This document shows, in pieces, positions 42,421-50,743 of a DNA stretch of 64,000 nt. The stretch spans positions 359,601 to 423,600 of the forward strand of contig NZ_JAFCJZ010000005.1 of assembly GCF_018130765.1 (NCBI RefSeq), in the 5' to 3' direction. Each line of letters starts with the position of its first letter. Positions within the stretch are counted from its first letter, which is position 1. The notes beneath the pieces are model-generated. The model worked only from the letters and a program-made list of their open reading frames with translations. It did not search any database and was not told where the DNA came from. The stretch is from Bradyrhizobium iriomotense (lineage in GTDB: Bacteria > Pseudomonadota > Alphaproteobacteria > Rhizobiales > Xanthobacteraceae). The position numbers were made by a program, and so were the translations under genes.

Positions 42421-43218
42421 TCACCCACCAAACACATACGACGCCATCGCCACGCCCGCGACCTCGTCGACGAAGACGCGCTTGCCGATATCCTTGCCGG
42501 CGGCCCCGGCCGCCACCATCAGCGGCAGCAGATGGTCCTCGCGCGGATGCGCCAGGCGCGCGCTCGGCGCGTTCTCCCAGTCGACCAGCATCGCGTTGCG
42601 GCGCGCCGCATCGGGGTTGCTGATCGCCTCGTTCAGATAAGCCTCGAAATCATACGAGACCGGCTTCGACTCCGGCCGGTTGAAGCCGCGCATGTTGTGA
42701 TAGGTGAGCCCGCTGCCGACGATCAGGATGCCTTCGTCGCGCAGCGATGCGATCGCCTCCCCGACCTTGATGTGCTCGGCCGCATCGTAAGCAGACTTCA
42801 GCGACAGCAGCACGATCGGCATGTCGGCGTTCGGATACATCAGGCCGAGCGGGACGAAGGTGCCGTGGTCAAAACCCTGATTGGGATCTTCCCGGCAATC
42901 GAGGCCGGCGTGCTTGAGCAACGCCCTCACTTCCGCGGCAAGCTCCGGCTTGCCCGGCGCGGGATATTTGAGGTGATAGGTATGCTCGGGGAAACCGTAA
43001 TAGTCGTAGACCATCGGCGGATGCGCCGAGGTCGAGACGGTGAAGGCGTCGGCCTCCCAATGCCCAGTGATGACGAGCACGGCCTTCGGCCTTTCCGGGA
43101 GAAGCTGCGGCAGCCGGCCGAACTCCTCGGCGGTCCTGGCATATTGCACCCGCCGGTCCTCCATGAAGGGCCAGGGGCCGCCGCCATGCGACAGGAAGAG
43201 GGTCGGAAATCGCGTCAT
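42421..43218 (-). CDS. DODA-type extradiol ring-opening dioxygenase
   Basis: A 265-residue class III extradiol dioxygenase homologue (LigB/DODA/YgiD type) that would open catecholic rings with Fe(II) or Zn. Expected ligand segments are seen: LFLSHGGGPWPF (His), VITGHWEADAF (His), DHGTFVPLGLMYP and GSGLTYHNMRGF. The ATG at 43218 begins MTRFPTLFLSHGG; a longer frame upstream is not family-like. The substrate is unknown; known relatives act on DOPA or caffeate-type compounds. Confidence 0.88.
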   Translation of the reverse strand: MTRFPTLFLSHGGGPWPFMEDRRVQYARTAEEFGRLPQLLPERPKAVLVITGHWEADAFTVSTSAHPPMVYDYYGFPEHTYHLKYPAPGKPELAAEVRALLKHAGLDCREDPNQGFDHGTFVPLGLMYPNADMPIVLLSLKSAYDAAEHIKVGEAIASLRDEGILIVGSGLTYHNMRGFNRPESKPVSYDFEAYLNEAISNPDAARRNAMLVDWENAPSARLAHPREDHLLPLMVAAGAAGKDIGKRVFVDEVAGVAMASYVFGG

Positions 43219-43390
43219 GAGAATCACGTCCTGGGCAAAGGCTCGGCTCAAAGGCAACATATGCGTGGTGCGATCCCACGCGACCGGCGGCGAGCATAGG
43301 CAAAGTCGTATGGTTAGCAAGTCGTTAACGATTTGCCTTCCAAAATCCCCGCCGTGGCCGAAGGAGTCGGCCAGAAGACGAGGACGTGAG

Positions 43391-43570
43391 ATGAGGAAGT
43401 TTTCGCTGGGGGACGTCGTCAACAGTGACAAGGGCCGCCGCGGCGTCGTTCGCGCCGCCTTCAAGTCGCGCGAAGGCCAGCAGTTCTATGCCGTCGAGAA
43501 GGACGGCGCGATGGACTATCTCGAGGAAGACCGGCTGAGCCCGGCCCCGCGCGTCGAGCTCGCGGCCTAG
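43391..43570 (+). CDS. Small hypothetical protein (59 aa)
   Basis: A compact soluble protein: MRKFSLGDVVNSDKGRRGVV, then FKSREGQQFYAVEKDG and DYLEEDRLSPAP. The alternation of short beta-like segments with Gly/Asp turns resembles SH3/KOW-type barrels, such as proteins that bind nucleic acid, but this is only an impression of composition. GTGAG precedes the ATG. It is divergent from the dioxygenase gene. Confidence 0.65.
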   Translation: MRKFSLGDVVNSDKGRRGVVRAAFKSREGQQFYAVEKDGAMDYLEEDRLSPAPRVELAA

Positions 43571-43677
43571 AGCGTTTTCGAGCGAAGTGGATACCGGTTC
43601 GCGTCAAGAAAACGCGTCAAAACAAAAATCTAGAGCCTTTCCCGTTCCGATCCCATCGGAACGGGAAAGGCTCTAGA
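43568..43677. repeat. Rhizobial intergenic element with strong terminal hairpin
   Basis: Starts TAGAGCGTTTTCGAGCGAAG, a phrase recurring between genes in Rhizobiales, and ends with a near-perfect palindrome (43629-43677) of about 22 bp arms, TCTAGAGCCTTTCCCGTTCC and its inverse. Read leftward the hairpin is followed by TTTTTGTTTTGACG, so it also works as a terminator for the minus-strand esterase gene that ends seven bases away. Confidence 0.85.
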
Positions 43678-43683
43678 TCCAAC

Positions 43684-45159
43684 TCATTTCCTGCTCTCAT
43701 CTGCGAGCCGGTCGAGGCGCTCCGCGAAGGGATCGTCTCCGCTCGCGATGCGATCGTTCGCGATCAGCAGCAGGCGGTCGCGGTCTGCAGCCGCGTCCCA
43801 ATGCGGCAGGTCCGGGCCGTTGGGATCGCCGCCTTTTGCAAAATTGATCCAGTAGCCGCGCATGCGGCTTGCGACCTCGCGATCGCGCCGCGACAGGATG
43901 CCGGCACCGGGCACGCCTTCCGCGCCGAAGATGAATTGCAGCTCGCGGCCGTGACCGCCCTCGGGATTAGCGCGTCGGGCCTCCGGCACATAGGCGAAGC
44001 GATAGCGGAAGGTCGGCGCGCCGGTCGCAACATGCAGGCGCGCCAGCAGCCTCACCGGCTCGGAGAAGACCTTGTCGGTGTAGACCTGGGCTGCAAGGTC
44101 CGAAGGCGTGGCGAGGTCGGGATAGAGCTTGCGCAACTGCTCGGGTGTCGCGCCTGACGATGCAAGCGCCTCCGCGATCCCGGGCTCGCTGTCAAAACCG
44201 GTCTCGTCATCGTTGGCACCGATGATCAGAGGAATGCGGCTCTCATGTCCGGCCGCAAAGCCTGCGGCAATGTCTTCCGTGACGAGACCCCCGTCGATCG
44301 CCGGCGCGAAGCCGTGCGGAGATTTTGCGAGCAGCTTCCTTTCGGCCGCAAGCAGCCGCGCCGGCGCGCTTCCGCGCGGGTCGGTGCCATCCTGCCCCAG
44401 CGTCGCGACGAATTGCAGGCCGAAGGCTTCCGCCTCCTGCCGCGAACGCAAGCGCACGCGGCCGGCCAGCGATTGCAGGATCGCCTTCTGAAACAGGTCG
44501 CGCGCCTCACCGCACAGCATCAACAGCGCGATCGATGTCGCACCCGCACCATTGCCGAACAGAGTGACGTTGCCGGGATCGCCGCCGAACGCCGCGATAT
44601 TGTCGTGCACCCAGCGCAGCGCCGCGACCTGGTCCATCAGGCCGTAATTTCCAGAGCCGCCTTCCGACAGCGCAGGATGGCTGAGCCAGCCGAGCACGCC
44701 GAGACGATAGTTCACGGTGACCACGATGAGGCCAGCCTGCGCGAGCCTCGCGCCATCGAACTGCGGATCGTTGGCGGTGCCGCCGACAAATGCGCCGTCG
44801 TGGATGAACATCATCACCGGCAGCGGGCCGTCGACGCCGAAGGGGCGAAACACGTTCAGTGTGAGGCAATCCTCGCGCGCGCTTGGCAGCGACGGTTGAA
44901 GGCACGGCGCAGCGTACTCATAGGCGGTGCGCATCTCCGAGCTTTCCACGGTCGCCTCCGGCGGACGCCAGCGCAGCGGCCCGACCGGTGGCGTCGCATA
45001 AGCCAGTCCCTTGAAGAACGCCACCTCGCCTTCGACGCCGCCGAGCATCTGGCCTTCGCGCGTCAGCGCAAACGGAAACTGTCCGACCGGCTGGGCTGCG
45101 GCCGGGCCGGCAAGGCAGATCAATGTGGCAACCACGATGAGCGCAAGCACGGACCGCAT
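43684..45159 (-). CDS. Type-B carboxylesterase homologue lacking the catalytic serine
   Basis: A 491-residue secreted protein (signal peptide ending AAAQP) of the carboxylesterase/para-nitrobenzyl esterase family, of full length. The nucleophile elbow reads FGNGAGA (residues 201-207) where active members have GESAGA, so the catalytic Ser is Gly204. The oxyanion-hole motif HGGxF is HDGAF at 120-124. The catalytic acid region (Glu319) and His403 (GGHGREL) remain. It is therefore probably not a working esterase; relatives without the serine can serve as binding proteins. The rest of the frame is intact, arguing against simple decay. Confidence 0.85.
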   Translation of the reverse strand: MRSVLALIVVATLICLAGPAAAQPVGQFPFALTREGQMLGGVEGEVAFFKGLAYATPPVGPLRWRPPEATVESSEMRTAYEYAAPCLQPSLPSAREDCLTLNVFRPFGVDGPLPVMMFIHDGAFVGGTANDPQFDGARLAQAGLIVVTVNYRLGVLGWLSHPALSEGGSGNYGLMDQVAALRWVHDNIAAFGGDPGNVTLFGNGAGATSIALLMLCGEARDLFQKAILQSLAGRVRLRSRQEAEAFGLQFVATLGQDGTDPRGSAPARLLAAERKLLAKSPHGFAPAIDGGLVTEDIAAGFAAGHESRIPLIIGANDDETGFDSEPGIAEALASSGATPEQLRKLYPDLATPSDLAAQVYTDKVFSEPVRLLARLHVATGAPTFRYRFAYVPEARRANPEGGHGRELQFIFGAEGVPGAGILSRRDREVASRMRGYWINFAKGGDPNGPDLPHWDAAADRDRLLLIANDRIASGDDPFAERLDRLADESRK

Positions 45160-45233
45160 CTTGGGGGATCTCGATGCGCAGGAAGGTCTCCTGCGAGGTT
45201 ATGTCCGTGACCGTCAGCGAGGCAAGCAGCCTC

Positions 45234-45394
45234 TTACCTCTGCCCGCTTGCGGGGAGAGGTCGGATCGCCCCCGGCGATGCGAAGCATCGTCCGGCGCGA
45301 TCCGGGTGAGGGGGTACAGGTCTCTCGGCAGATTTACGCGCGGAGAGAAGCCCCTCACCCCAACCCTCTCCCCGCAAGAGCGGGGCGAGGGAGC
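45234..45394. repeat. Palindromic repeat, CCCGCTTGCGGGGAGAGG/CCTCTCCCCGC type
   Basis: The left part reads CCTCTGCCCGCTTGCGGGGA and the right part CCCTCTCCCCGCAAGAGCGG, with CCGGGTGAGGGG and CCCCTCACCCC inside. The inner region holds a second hairpin around GATGCGAAGCATCG. It lies between two genes transcribed leftward. Confidence 0.8.
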
Positions 45395-45426
45395 GCACCG
45401 TCGCCGCGGCGAAAGCTGCGCCAGAT

Positions 45427-45636
45427 CTAACCGCCCTTGGCCAAAATCTCCGCCAGTGCCCGCCGCGCGATGATGCCGAGTTCACCGAGCGTCGAGTGTC
45501 CCGACTGCGCCGCTTCGATCAGGCGCTCGGCGATGAACCTGCGGCTGTCGTGATCGCCGCCGTGCGGCAATTGGCGGCACGTCTCCTCCAGGACGACGTC
45601 CATGTTGGCTCTGGTCCGCTCACTCAACTCTGTCAT
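45427..45636 (-). CDS. Small conserved-looking hypothetical protein (69 aa)
   Basis: A helical soluble protein starting TELSERTRANMDVVLEETC and containing HDSRRFIAERLIEAAQSG and ARRALAEILAKGG. The regular amphipathic pattern supports a real gene; the ATG at 45636 gives the natural N-terminus. No family is recognised. It is divergent from the monooxygenase fusion. Confidence 0.65.
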   Translation of the reverse strand: MTELSERTRANMDVVLEETCRQLPHGGDHDSRRFIAERLIEAAQSGHSTLGELGIIARRALAEILAKGG

Positions 45637-45866
45637 GACGCCCGGCCGGCACGCGTGGCTTGTAACCGCAAGCATACACAGAGGGATCAGGCATGATTAG
45701 ACCGGACAATCACGGCCATTGTGCATCGCGATGCGTGCATTGGAGCAACGTTCGCGCCGCCACCGTGAAGCCGCAAACGACTACCGAAGATTGCACTTGC
45801 TCTGATGACAAGCCGAGCCTGCAGGGCTAGCCTGCCGGCAAAACAAAACGCACGGGAGGAAATGCC

Positions 45867-48557
45867 ATGCCGGAAGCAATGGTTGCTGCGCGTGAATCCA
45901 AAGCGGCGAGTGGAACAGCCCAACACGTCGACGTCGCCGTGGTGGGTGCCGGGTTTGCCGGCCTCTATCTTCTCCATCGCCTGCGCAAGGCCGGGTTCAC
46001 GACCGTTGCCCTCGACGAGGCCGGCGATGTCGGGGGAACCTGGTACTGGAACCGCTATCCCGGCGCGCGCTGCGATATCCAGACCATCGACTACAGCTAC
46101 ACCTTCGATCCCGAGCTCGAGGCGGCCTGGACCTGGTCGGAGAAATACGCGACCCAGCCCGAGATCCTGCGCTATCTCGGCTTCGTTGCCGACCGCTATG
46201 ATCTCAGGCGCGACATCCGCTTCAGGACCAAGGTGACCGAGGCCAGATGGGACGAGGCGGCCGAGCGCTGGCAGCTCACCACCGACAATGGGCTACCTGT
46301 CTCCTGCCGCCATTACATCATGGCCACCGGCTGCCTCTCCGCACCGAAGCCGCCGGAGATCGACGGCGTCAAGGATTTCAAGGGCGAGGTCTATTTCACC
46401 GGCCGCTGGCCGCATGACGGCGTCAATCTCACGGGCAAACGCGTCGCCGTGATCGGAACGGGCTCCTCGGCCATCCAGTCGATCCCGCTGATCGCCGAGC
46501 AGGCCGCGCATCTGACCGTGTTCCAGCGCACGCCGAATTTCGCGCTGCCGGCGCATAACGGCCCCGCCCCCTCCGACCGCATGAGCCTGCTGCAGGGCGA
46601 TCGCGCGGCCTATCGCGAGCAGGCGCGCCAGTCGATGGCCGGCGTGCCCTATCCGCAGCAGACGGTGGTGAGCTGGCAATTGAGCGATGCCGAGCGGCGT
46701 GAGCGGTTCGAACGTGCCTGGGCCGCCGGCGACCTCGTCCACATCCTGACGCAGCTCTGGGCCGACCAGGCCGTCGATGTCGACGGCAACAAGATCGTCC
46801 AGGACCTGATCCGCGAGAAGATCCGCGCAGCCGTCAGGGATCCCGAGACCGCCGCGGCACTCACACCGCATGACCATCCGTTCGGCGCCAAGCGGCCGTG
46901 TCTCGACACCAACTATTACGCCACCTACAACCGGCCGAACGTCACGCTGGTCAATCTGCGCCAGGAGCCGATCAAGGCGATCACCGCGAGCGGCATCTCC
47001 ACGAACGGCCGCAGCTTCGACGTCGACGTCATCGTGTTCGCGACCGGCTTCGACGCCATGACCGGCGCGATCCGCGCCGTGCATCCGATCACCGGGCGCG
47101 GCGGCAAGTCACTCACCGACGTCTGGGCGCAGGGTCCGCAGACCTATCTCGGGCTCACGGTGGAAGGCTTCCCGAACTTCTTCATGATCACCGGGCCCGG
47201 CAGCCCGTCGGTGCTGTCGAACATGGCGGTGTCGATCGAGCAGCATGTCGACTGGGTCGTGAATCGCCTTGCCGCGCTGCGCGATGCCGGCTTCACCACG
47301 ATCGAGCCGACCGAGATGGCGCAGGCGGGCTGGGGCCGGCACATGGCCGACTGCTCGATGCTGACGCTGCACCGGCTCGCCAACACCTGGTACACGGGCG
47401 CCAACGTGCCCGGCAAGGTGCAGGGCCTGATGCCGTATACCGGCGGCGTCGGCCCCTATCGCAGCATCTGCGACGAGGTGACGAGCCGCGGCATGCTCGG
47501 CTTCAGGCTCACCGGCCCCAATGGCGCCGCGCAATGCAATGACGGCGAGGTGGTGCGCCTGCAGCCCGACGTGCGGCTGGTGCTGAACCTGCTGGCAACG
47601 CTCAACCTGCCGCCGATCGAGTCGATGGGCGCAGAAGGCGCGCGCGCCTTCGTCAACGAGTTCAACAAGGGCCGTCCCGCCGGGCGGCTGATCGGCGACA
47701 TCGTCGACGGCACCCTGCCCGGTGCCGACGGTCCGCTGCCCTATCGTGTCTTCAAGCCCGCAACGCCTGGCCCGCATCCGGTCGTGGTCTATTTCCACGG
47801 CGGCGGCTGGGTGCTCGGCGACGAGCAGTCGGACGAGCCGTTCTGCCGCGACATGGTGCGCAGGACCGGCATGATGTTCGTCAGCGTCGGCTATCGTCAC
47901 GCGCCGGAGCATCGCTTCCCGGCTGCGGTGGAAGACGGCTATGCGGCGACACGCTGGATCGCCGAGCACGCCGCCGAGCTCGGCGGCAGACCGGGGCCGG
48001 TGCTGGTCGCCGGCTGGAGCGCGGGCGGCAACATCGCCGCCGTCACCTGCCAGCTCGCGCGTGATCGCGGCGGGCCCGAGATTGCGGGCCAGTTGCTGAT
48101 CTGCCCGGTCACCGACTGCACGTTCGACCGGCCCTCCTACAACGACAATGCGACCGGCTATTTCCTGACGCGCTCGCTGATGTACTGGTTCTGGGACATC
48201 TACTGCTCGCCGGCCGACCGCACCGATCCGCGCGTCTCGCCGCTGCGCGGCAAGGTCGCGGGCCTGCCGCCGGCCTTCGTCGTTACCTGCGAGTTCGATC
48301 CGTTGCGCGACGAAGGCATCGCCTATGCCGAGGCGATGCAGGCTGCCGGCGTCCCGGTCGAGCAACTCAAGGCGCGTGGCCATTTCCACTCGTCCTTCAC
48401 GATGGTGGACGTGGTGATCACGGGCGCGCCGGGCCGGGTGCAGATGGCCGAAGCCCTGCGGCGCTTCGCCGGGCTTCCGCCGGAAGTCAGCAGCACTGAC
48501 GAGCGCAGCCACGCTCACGCCAGCCCGGGGCACAAGATCGCGGCAGCTGCGAGCTGA
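45867..48557 (+). CDS. Fused Baeyer-Villiger-type monooxygenase and HSL-type alpha/beta hydrolase
   Basis: One 896-residue protein. Residues 1-540 form a flavin monooxygenase: GAGFAG FAD site at 27-32, [15 protein letters not shown], second Rossmann motif [10 protein letters not shown] for NADPH and [11 protein letters not shown]. The Baeyer-Villiger fingerprint at 171-182 reads [12 protein letters not shown], with Phe177 where family members have His. Residues about 610-880 are a hormone-sensitive-lipase-type hydrolase: HGGGW near 643, nucleophile Ser718 in GWSAGG, Asp811 in [10 protein letters not shown] and His839/His841. The pairing suggests oxidation of a ketone to an ester or lactone, then hydrolysis in one polypeptide. 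GGGAGG precedes the ATG. Confidence 0.92.
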   Translation: MPEAMVAARESKAASGTAQHVDVAVVGAGFAGLYLLHRLRKAGFTTVALDEAGDVGGTWYWNRYPGARCDIQTIDYSYTFDPELEAAWTWSEKYATQPEILRYLGFVADRYDLRRDIRFRTKVTEARWDEAAERWQLTTDNGLPVSCRHYIMATGCLSAPKPPEIDGVKDFKGEVYFTGRWPHDGVNLTGKRVAVIGTGSSAIQSIPLIAEQAAHLTVFQRTPNFALPAHNGPAPSDRMSLLQGDRAAYREQARQSMAGVPYPQQTVVSWQLSDAERRERFERAWAAGDLVHILTQLWADQAVDVDGNKIVQDLIREKIRAAVRDPETAAALTPHDHPFGAKRPCLDTNYYATYNRPNVTLVNLRQEPIKAITASGISTNGRSFDVDVIVFATGFDAMTGAIRAVHPITGRGGKSLTDVWAQGPQTYLGLTVEGFPNFFMITGPGSPSVLSNMAVSIEQHVDWVVNRLAALRDAGFTTIEPTEMAQAGWGRHMADCSMLTLHRLANTWYTGANVPGKVQGLMPYTGGVGPYRSICDEVTSRGMLGFRLTGPNGAAQCNDGEVVRLQPDVRLVLNLLATLNLPPIESMGAEGARAFVNEFNKGRPAGRLIGDIVDGTLPGADGPLPYRVFKPATPGPHPVVVYFHGGGWVLGDEQSDEPFCRDMVRRTGMMFVSVGYRHAPEHRFPAAVEDGYAATRWIAEHAAELGGRPGPVLVAGWSAGGNIAAVTCQLARDRGGPEIAGQLLICPVTDCTFDRPSYNDNATGYFLTRSLMYWFWDIYCSPADRTDPRVSPLRGKVAGLPPAFVVTCEFDPLRDEGIAYAEAMQAAGVPVEQLKARGHFHSSFTMVDVVITGAPGRVQMAEALRRFAGLPPEVSSTDERSHAHASPGHKIAAAAS

Positions 48558-48688
48558 CGACGGCAAGGCGGCCGGGAACCTTTTCACGGCCGCTGCGTTA
48601 AGTAGTCGTGGCATTGAGATGCAGCGATAGGTGTAGGCCCCGGCGCGCAGATTCGCGCGCGGGGGTTCTTTTTGCGTGAGGCGGTGCG

Positions 48689-48961
48689 ATGGGGGACGTT
48701 GTTGCGGAGTCAAAAGTCGATTTCGGCGCGCTTGCGGCGTTGCATAAGTGGCCGTCGCTCGGCAACCAGCGCCGCCCGGACCGCGCGCCCTACCAGGTGA
48801 GCGAGGGCACGCTCGACGAATGCATCTCGGCCTTCATGCAAAAGCCGGCGGCGACCCGGCATCTCTATGAGATCCGCACCGCGCCGCAGCCGCCGCTGGT
48901 TACCGCCGTTCTCTCACCCGAGCACGTCATCGAGCTATCACGCTGGAGAGAATTTCTCTGA
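48689..48961 (+). CDS. Hypothetical protein (90 aa)
   Basis: A 90-residue soluble protein, with VDFGALAALHKWPSLGNQRR near the start, EGTLDECISAFMQKPAATRHLYEIRT in the middle and SPEHVIELSRWREFL at the end. No family is recognised, though the compact size and codon pattern support a gene. It is followed by another small unknown gene on the same strand. Confidence 0.6.
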   Translation: MGDVVAESKVDFGALAALHKWPSLGNQRRPDRAPYQVSEGTLDECISAFMQKPAATRHLYEIRTAPQPPLVTAVLSPEHVIELSRWREFL

Positions 48962-49045
48962 CGGCCCTCACAAGCACGTGTGTAGGAACCTTCTTCCGGT
49001 TCTTCCCGTTGTCGGAGATCGGAAGTCAAGTCGTGAGCGCCTCAC

Positions 49046-49351
49046 ATGCTAGAAGCTGGCGTTACATCTCCCGTCGTGCCTTATGGCGCGGACCAAACCC
49101 TGTTCGTCGTCGTCGACCGCCTCGATAGAGCGACCGAAATCCGCATCGAGCGCAGTGATCTCGATGCCGCGATCGGCGAGCTCGTCGCCGGTTGCTTCAA
49201 CGATCCCATCATGGTGATCTCGTTCAACACGCTCGAGCACTGGATGAAAGACATCTCGACCGACGTCGCCGGCGAGATAAAGGCGCGCTGCGACATCGAT
49301 GGCGTAGAGCTGCCCGACTATCTCAGTGACTTCGTCGAGAGCCATAGCTGA
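49046..49351 (+). CDS. Hypothetical protein (101 aa)
   Basis: A 101-residue acidic soluble protein: LFVVVDRLDRATEIRIERSD, ELVAGCFNDPIMVISFNTLEHW and VAGEIKARCDIDGVELPDYL. The regular alternation of predicted strands and helices and a following terminator support expression. No family is recognised. Confidence 0.7.
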   Translation: MLEAGVTSPVVPYGADQTLFVVVDRLDRATEIRIERSDLDAAIGELVAGCFNDPIMVISFNTLEHWMKDISTDVAGEIKARCDIDGVELPDYLSDFVESHS

Positions 49352-49395
49352 GGGCGCATCGCGCCTCAAACGTTGCAAATCGCGCCCAACAAAAA

Positions 49396-49417
49396 AAGCG
49401 CCGCTTCTGCGGCGCTT
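49396..49417. terminator. Bidirectional terminator
   Basis: A 9 bp stem (49396-49404 with 49409-49417) with TTCT loop, preceded by seven A and followed by TTC. It serves the 49046 gene rightward and the small 49432 gene leftward (where the A-run becomes a T-run). Confidence 0.85.
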
Positions 49418-49431
49418 TTCGTGTGGCAACC

Positions 49432-49518
49432 TCAATGGTGCCAGAACAATGCCAGCAGCAGAATGATCGGCAGCGGCACGCCAAGCAACCAAAGCAAAGC
49501 ACCTCGTCCAAAACCCAT
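49432..49518 (-). CDS. Tiny membrane protein (28 aa)
   Basis: A 28-codon frame with GGAGG five bases before its ATG: a short MGFGRG start, then a hydrophobic segment ALLWLLGVPLPIILLLALF and the end WHH. The strong ribosome site, hydrophobic core and adjoining terminator make this a credible single-pass membrane micropeptide. Function is unknown. Confidence 0.7.
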   Translation of the reverse strand: MGFGRGALLWLLGVPLPIILLLALFWHH

Positions 49519-49616
49519 GATGTCCTCCTCTCTCACGCCCAAATGACGCGGGAGACGAGCGGAAGTTCCTCGCTTCGGAGGAAGCACGAATGCGCTTACG
49601 GCATGGGTTACGGGAG

Positions 49617-49814
49617 TTATGCGCGCCGATATTTTCCGGTGATGACCTCGATCTCGCGGCGGCGTTCGCCGGCGAAGGTCAGGAGCTTTTCGATCGTCAG
49701 CGTATCCGTGATCCGTTTGGCGAGCCGCTCGGCACGCGCGGCCTGATCTTCGAGATACTGGATCGTGTTCAAGCGTCCGCCTCCCCAAAAGCCCCAATTT
49801 GTTTGGGCAGCCAT
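49617..49814 (-). CDS. Small hypothetical protein (65 aa)
   Basis: A short protein with an N-terminal WGFWGGGRL segment and an extended helix (TIQYLEDQAARAERLAKRITD... REIEVITGKYRRA) of coiled-coil character. A weak ribosome site precedes the ATG. No family is recognised, but the strongly amphipathic helix argues for a real gene. Confidence 0.65.
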   Translation of the reverse strand: MAAQTNWGFWGGGRLNTIQYLEDQAARAERLAKRITDTLTIEKLLTFAGERRREIEVITGKYRRA

Positions 49815-49877
49815 GGTGCTTGAGAAGCGCCTAACAGCCGGTTAAGCGGCAGCATCTTGCATCGATGAATCGCAGGC

Positions 49878-50396
49878 CTATCGCACGACGTCGAGGCGGA
49901 CGTTGGCGAGGCCCTTGTCGACCATGCCGAGCGCTTCGGCCGCGGACGGAGAGATGTCGACCACGCGCCCGCGAACGAAGGGGCCGCGATCGTTGACCCT
50001 GACGGTGACGAAGCGGCCGGAGGACACGTCGGTGACGCGCAGCTTGGTGCCGAACGGCAGCGTGGGATGTGCCGCGGTCAATTCGTTCTTGTCGAACTTC
50101 TCACCGCTCGCGGTCTCGGTGTCCGAGTAGAAGCTGGCGAGGCCATGCGCGGCGGTTCGCTTTGCCTCACCGTCGGGGACACGTGCCCGGCTGATCGGCC
50201 GCGGATGCAGCGCCGCCACCCTGTGCGGCCGCTCGACTGCAGCCTGCCGGCTTGTGCCGGCGAGATCGGCTTTCTGGCGGCCGACCGGCGACTGCGCACA
50301 GGCAGCGAGCGATGCGGCACCCAGGATCGCGAGCAGTAACCGGCTCGAGGTTGCCAGCGACATTCGGGCAGTTTCGGCACGTGCAATGCGAGACAT
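49878..50396 (-). CDS. RlpA-like septal-ring lipoprotein
   Basis: A 172-residue lipoprotein (lipobox LAAC near residue 31-34 after the hydrophobic SRLLLAILGAAS) with the RlpA double-psi barrel: GLASFYSDTETASGE, ELTAAHPTLPFGTKLRV and VNDRGPFVRGRVVDIS. The catalytic His and Asp are conserved, so it may cleave denuded glycan strands. No SPOR domain is present. The ATG at 50396 is preferred because it places the lipobox correctly. It is homologous to the 29053 protein. Confidence 0.87.
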   Translation of the reverse strand: MSRIARAETARMSLATSSRLLLAILGAASLAACAQSPVGRQKADLAGTSRQAAVERPHRVAALHPRPISRARVPDGEAKRTAAHGLASFYSDTETASGEKFDKNELTAAHPTLPFGTKLRVTDVSSGRFVTVRVNDRGPFVRGRVVDISPSAAEALGMVDKGLANVRLDVVR

Positions 50397-50544
50397 GATG
50401 CGCCCTCCGAACAACCCCAAGTTTCGGTGGGCAATCGGGGCAGAACCTTGTCGGAACAAAAGCGGCCTTGCGGCCGCCACCGTTTCGCGCCGGCTGTGAC
50501 GATTCCATCACAGTGGATGTCCTGAATCGGGACAGATCAGCGGA

Positions 50545-50712
50545 CTATCTGCCCGATACGATGCGTAAAATGATCGGGCGCGCATCCGGCCGAGCCTCAT
50601 CAGCACCGGCGTTCCCGCGCAGCAGCCGCATCAGCTCGCGGCGATAGAGCCGCCGCCAGCCGGTTTTCAGGCTGGCGAGAAAGTCGAGCTCCAATTGCGT
50701 CAGTGTGCACAT
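50545..50712 (-). CDS. Possible small basic protein (55 aa)
   Basis: A 55-codon frame starting MCTLTQLELDFLASLKTGWR and followed by RRLYRRELMRLLRGN. The N-terminal half is a well-formed basic amphipathic helix and the C-terminal half is disordered. There is no strong ribosome site. It is convergent with nothing and lies just after the DUF1501 gene on the same strand. Confidence 0.4.
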   Translation of the reverse strand: MCTLTQLELDFLASLKTGWRRLYRRELMRLLRGNAGADEARPDARPIILRIVSGR

Positions 50713-50743
50713 GAACCCGATCCGGTTTGCTGGAGGCGCGCCG

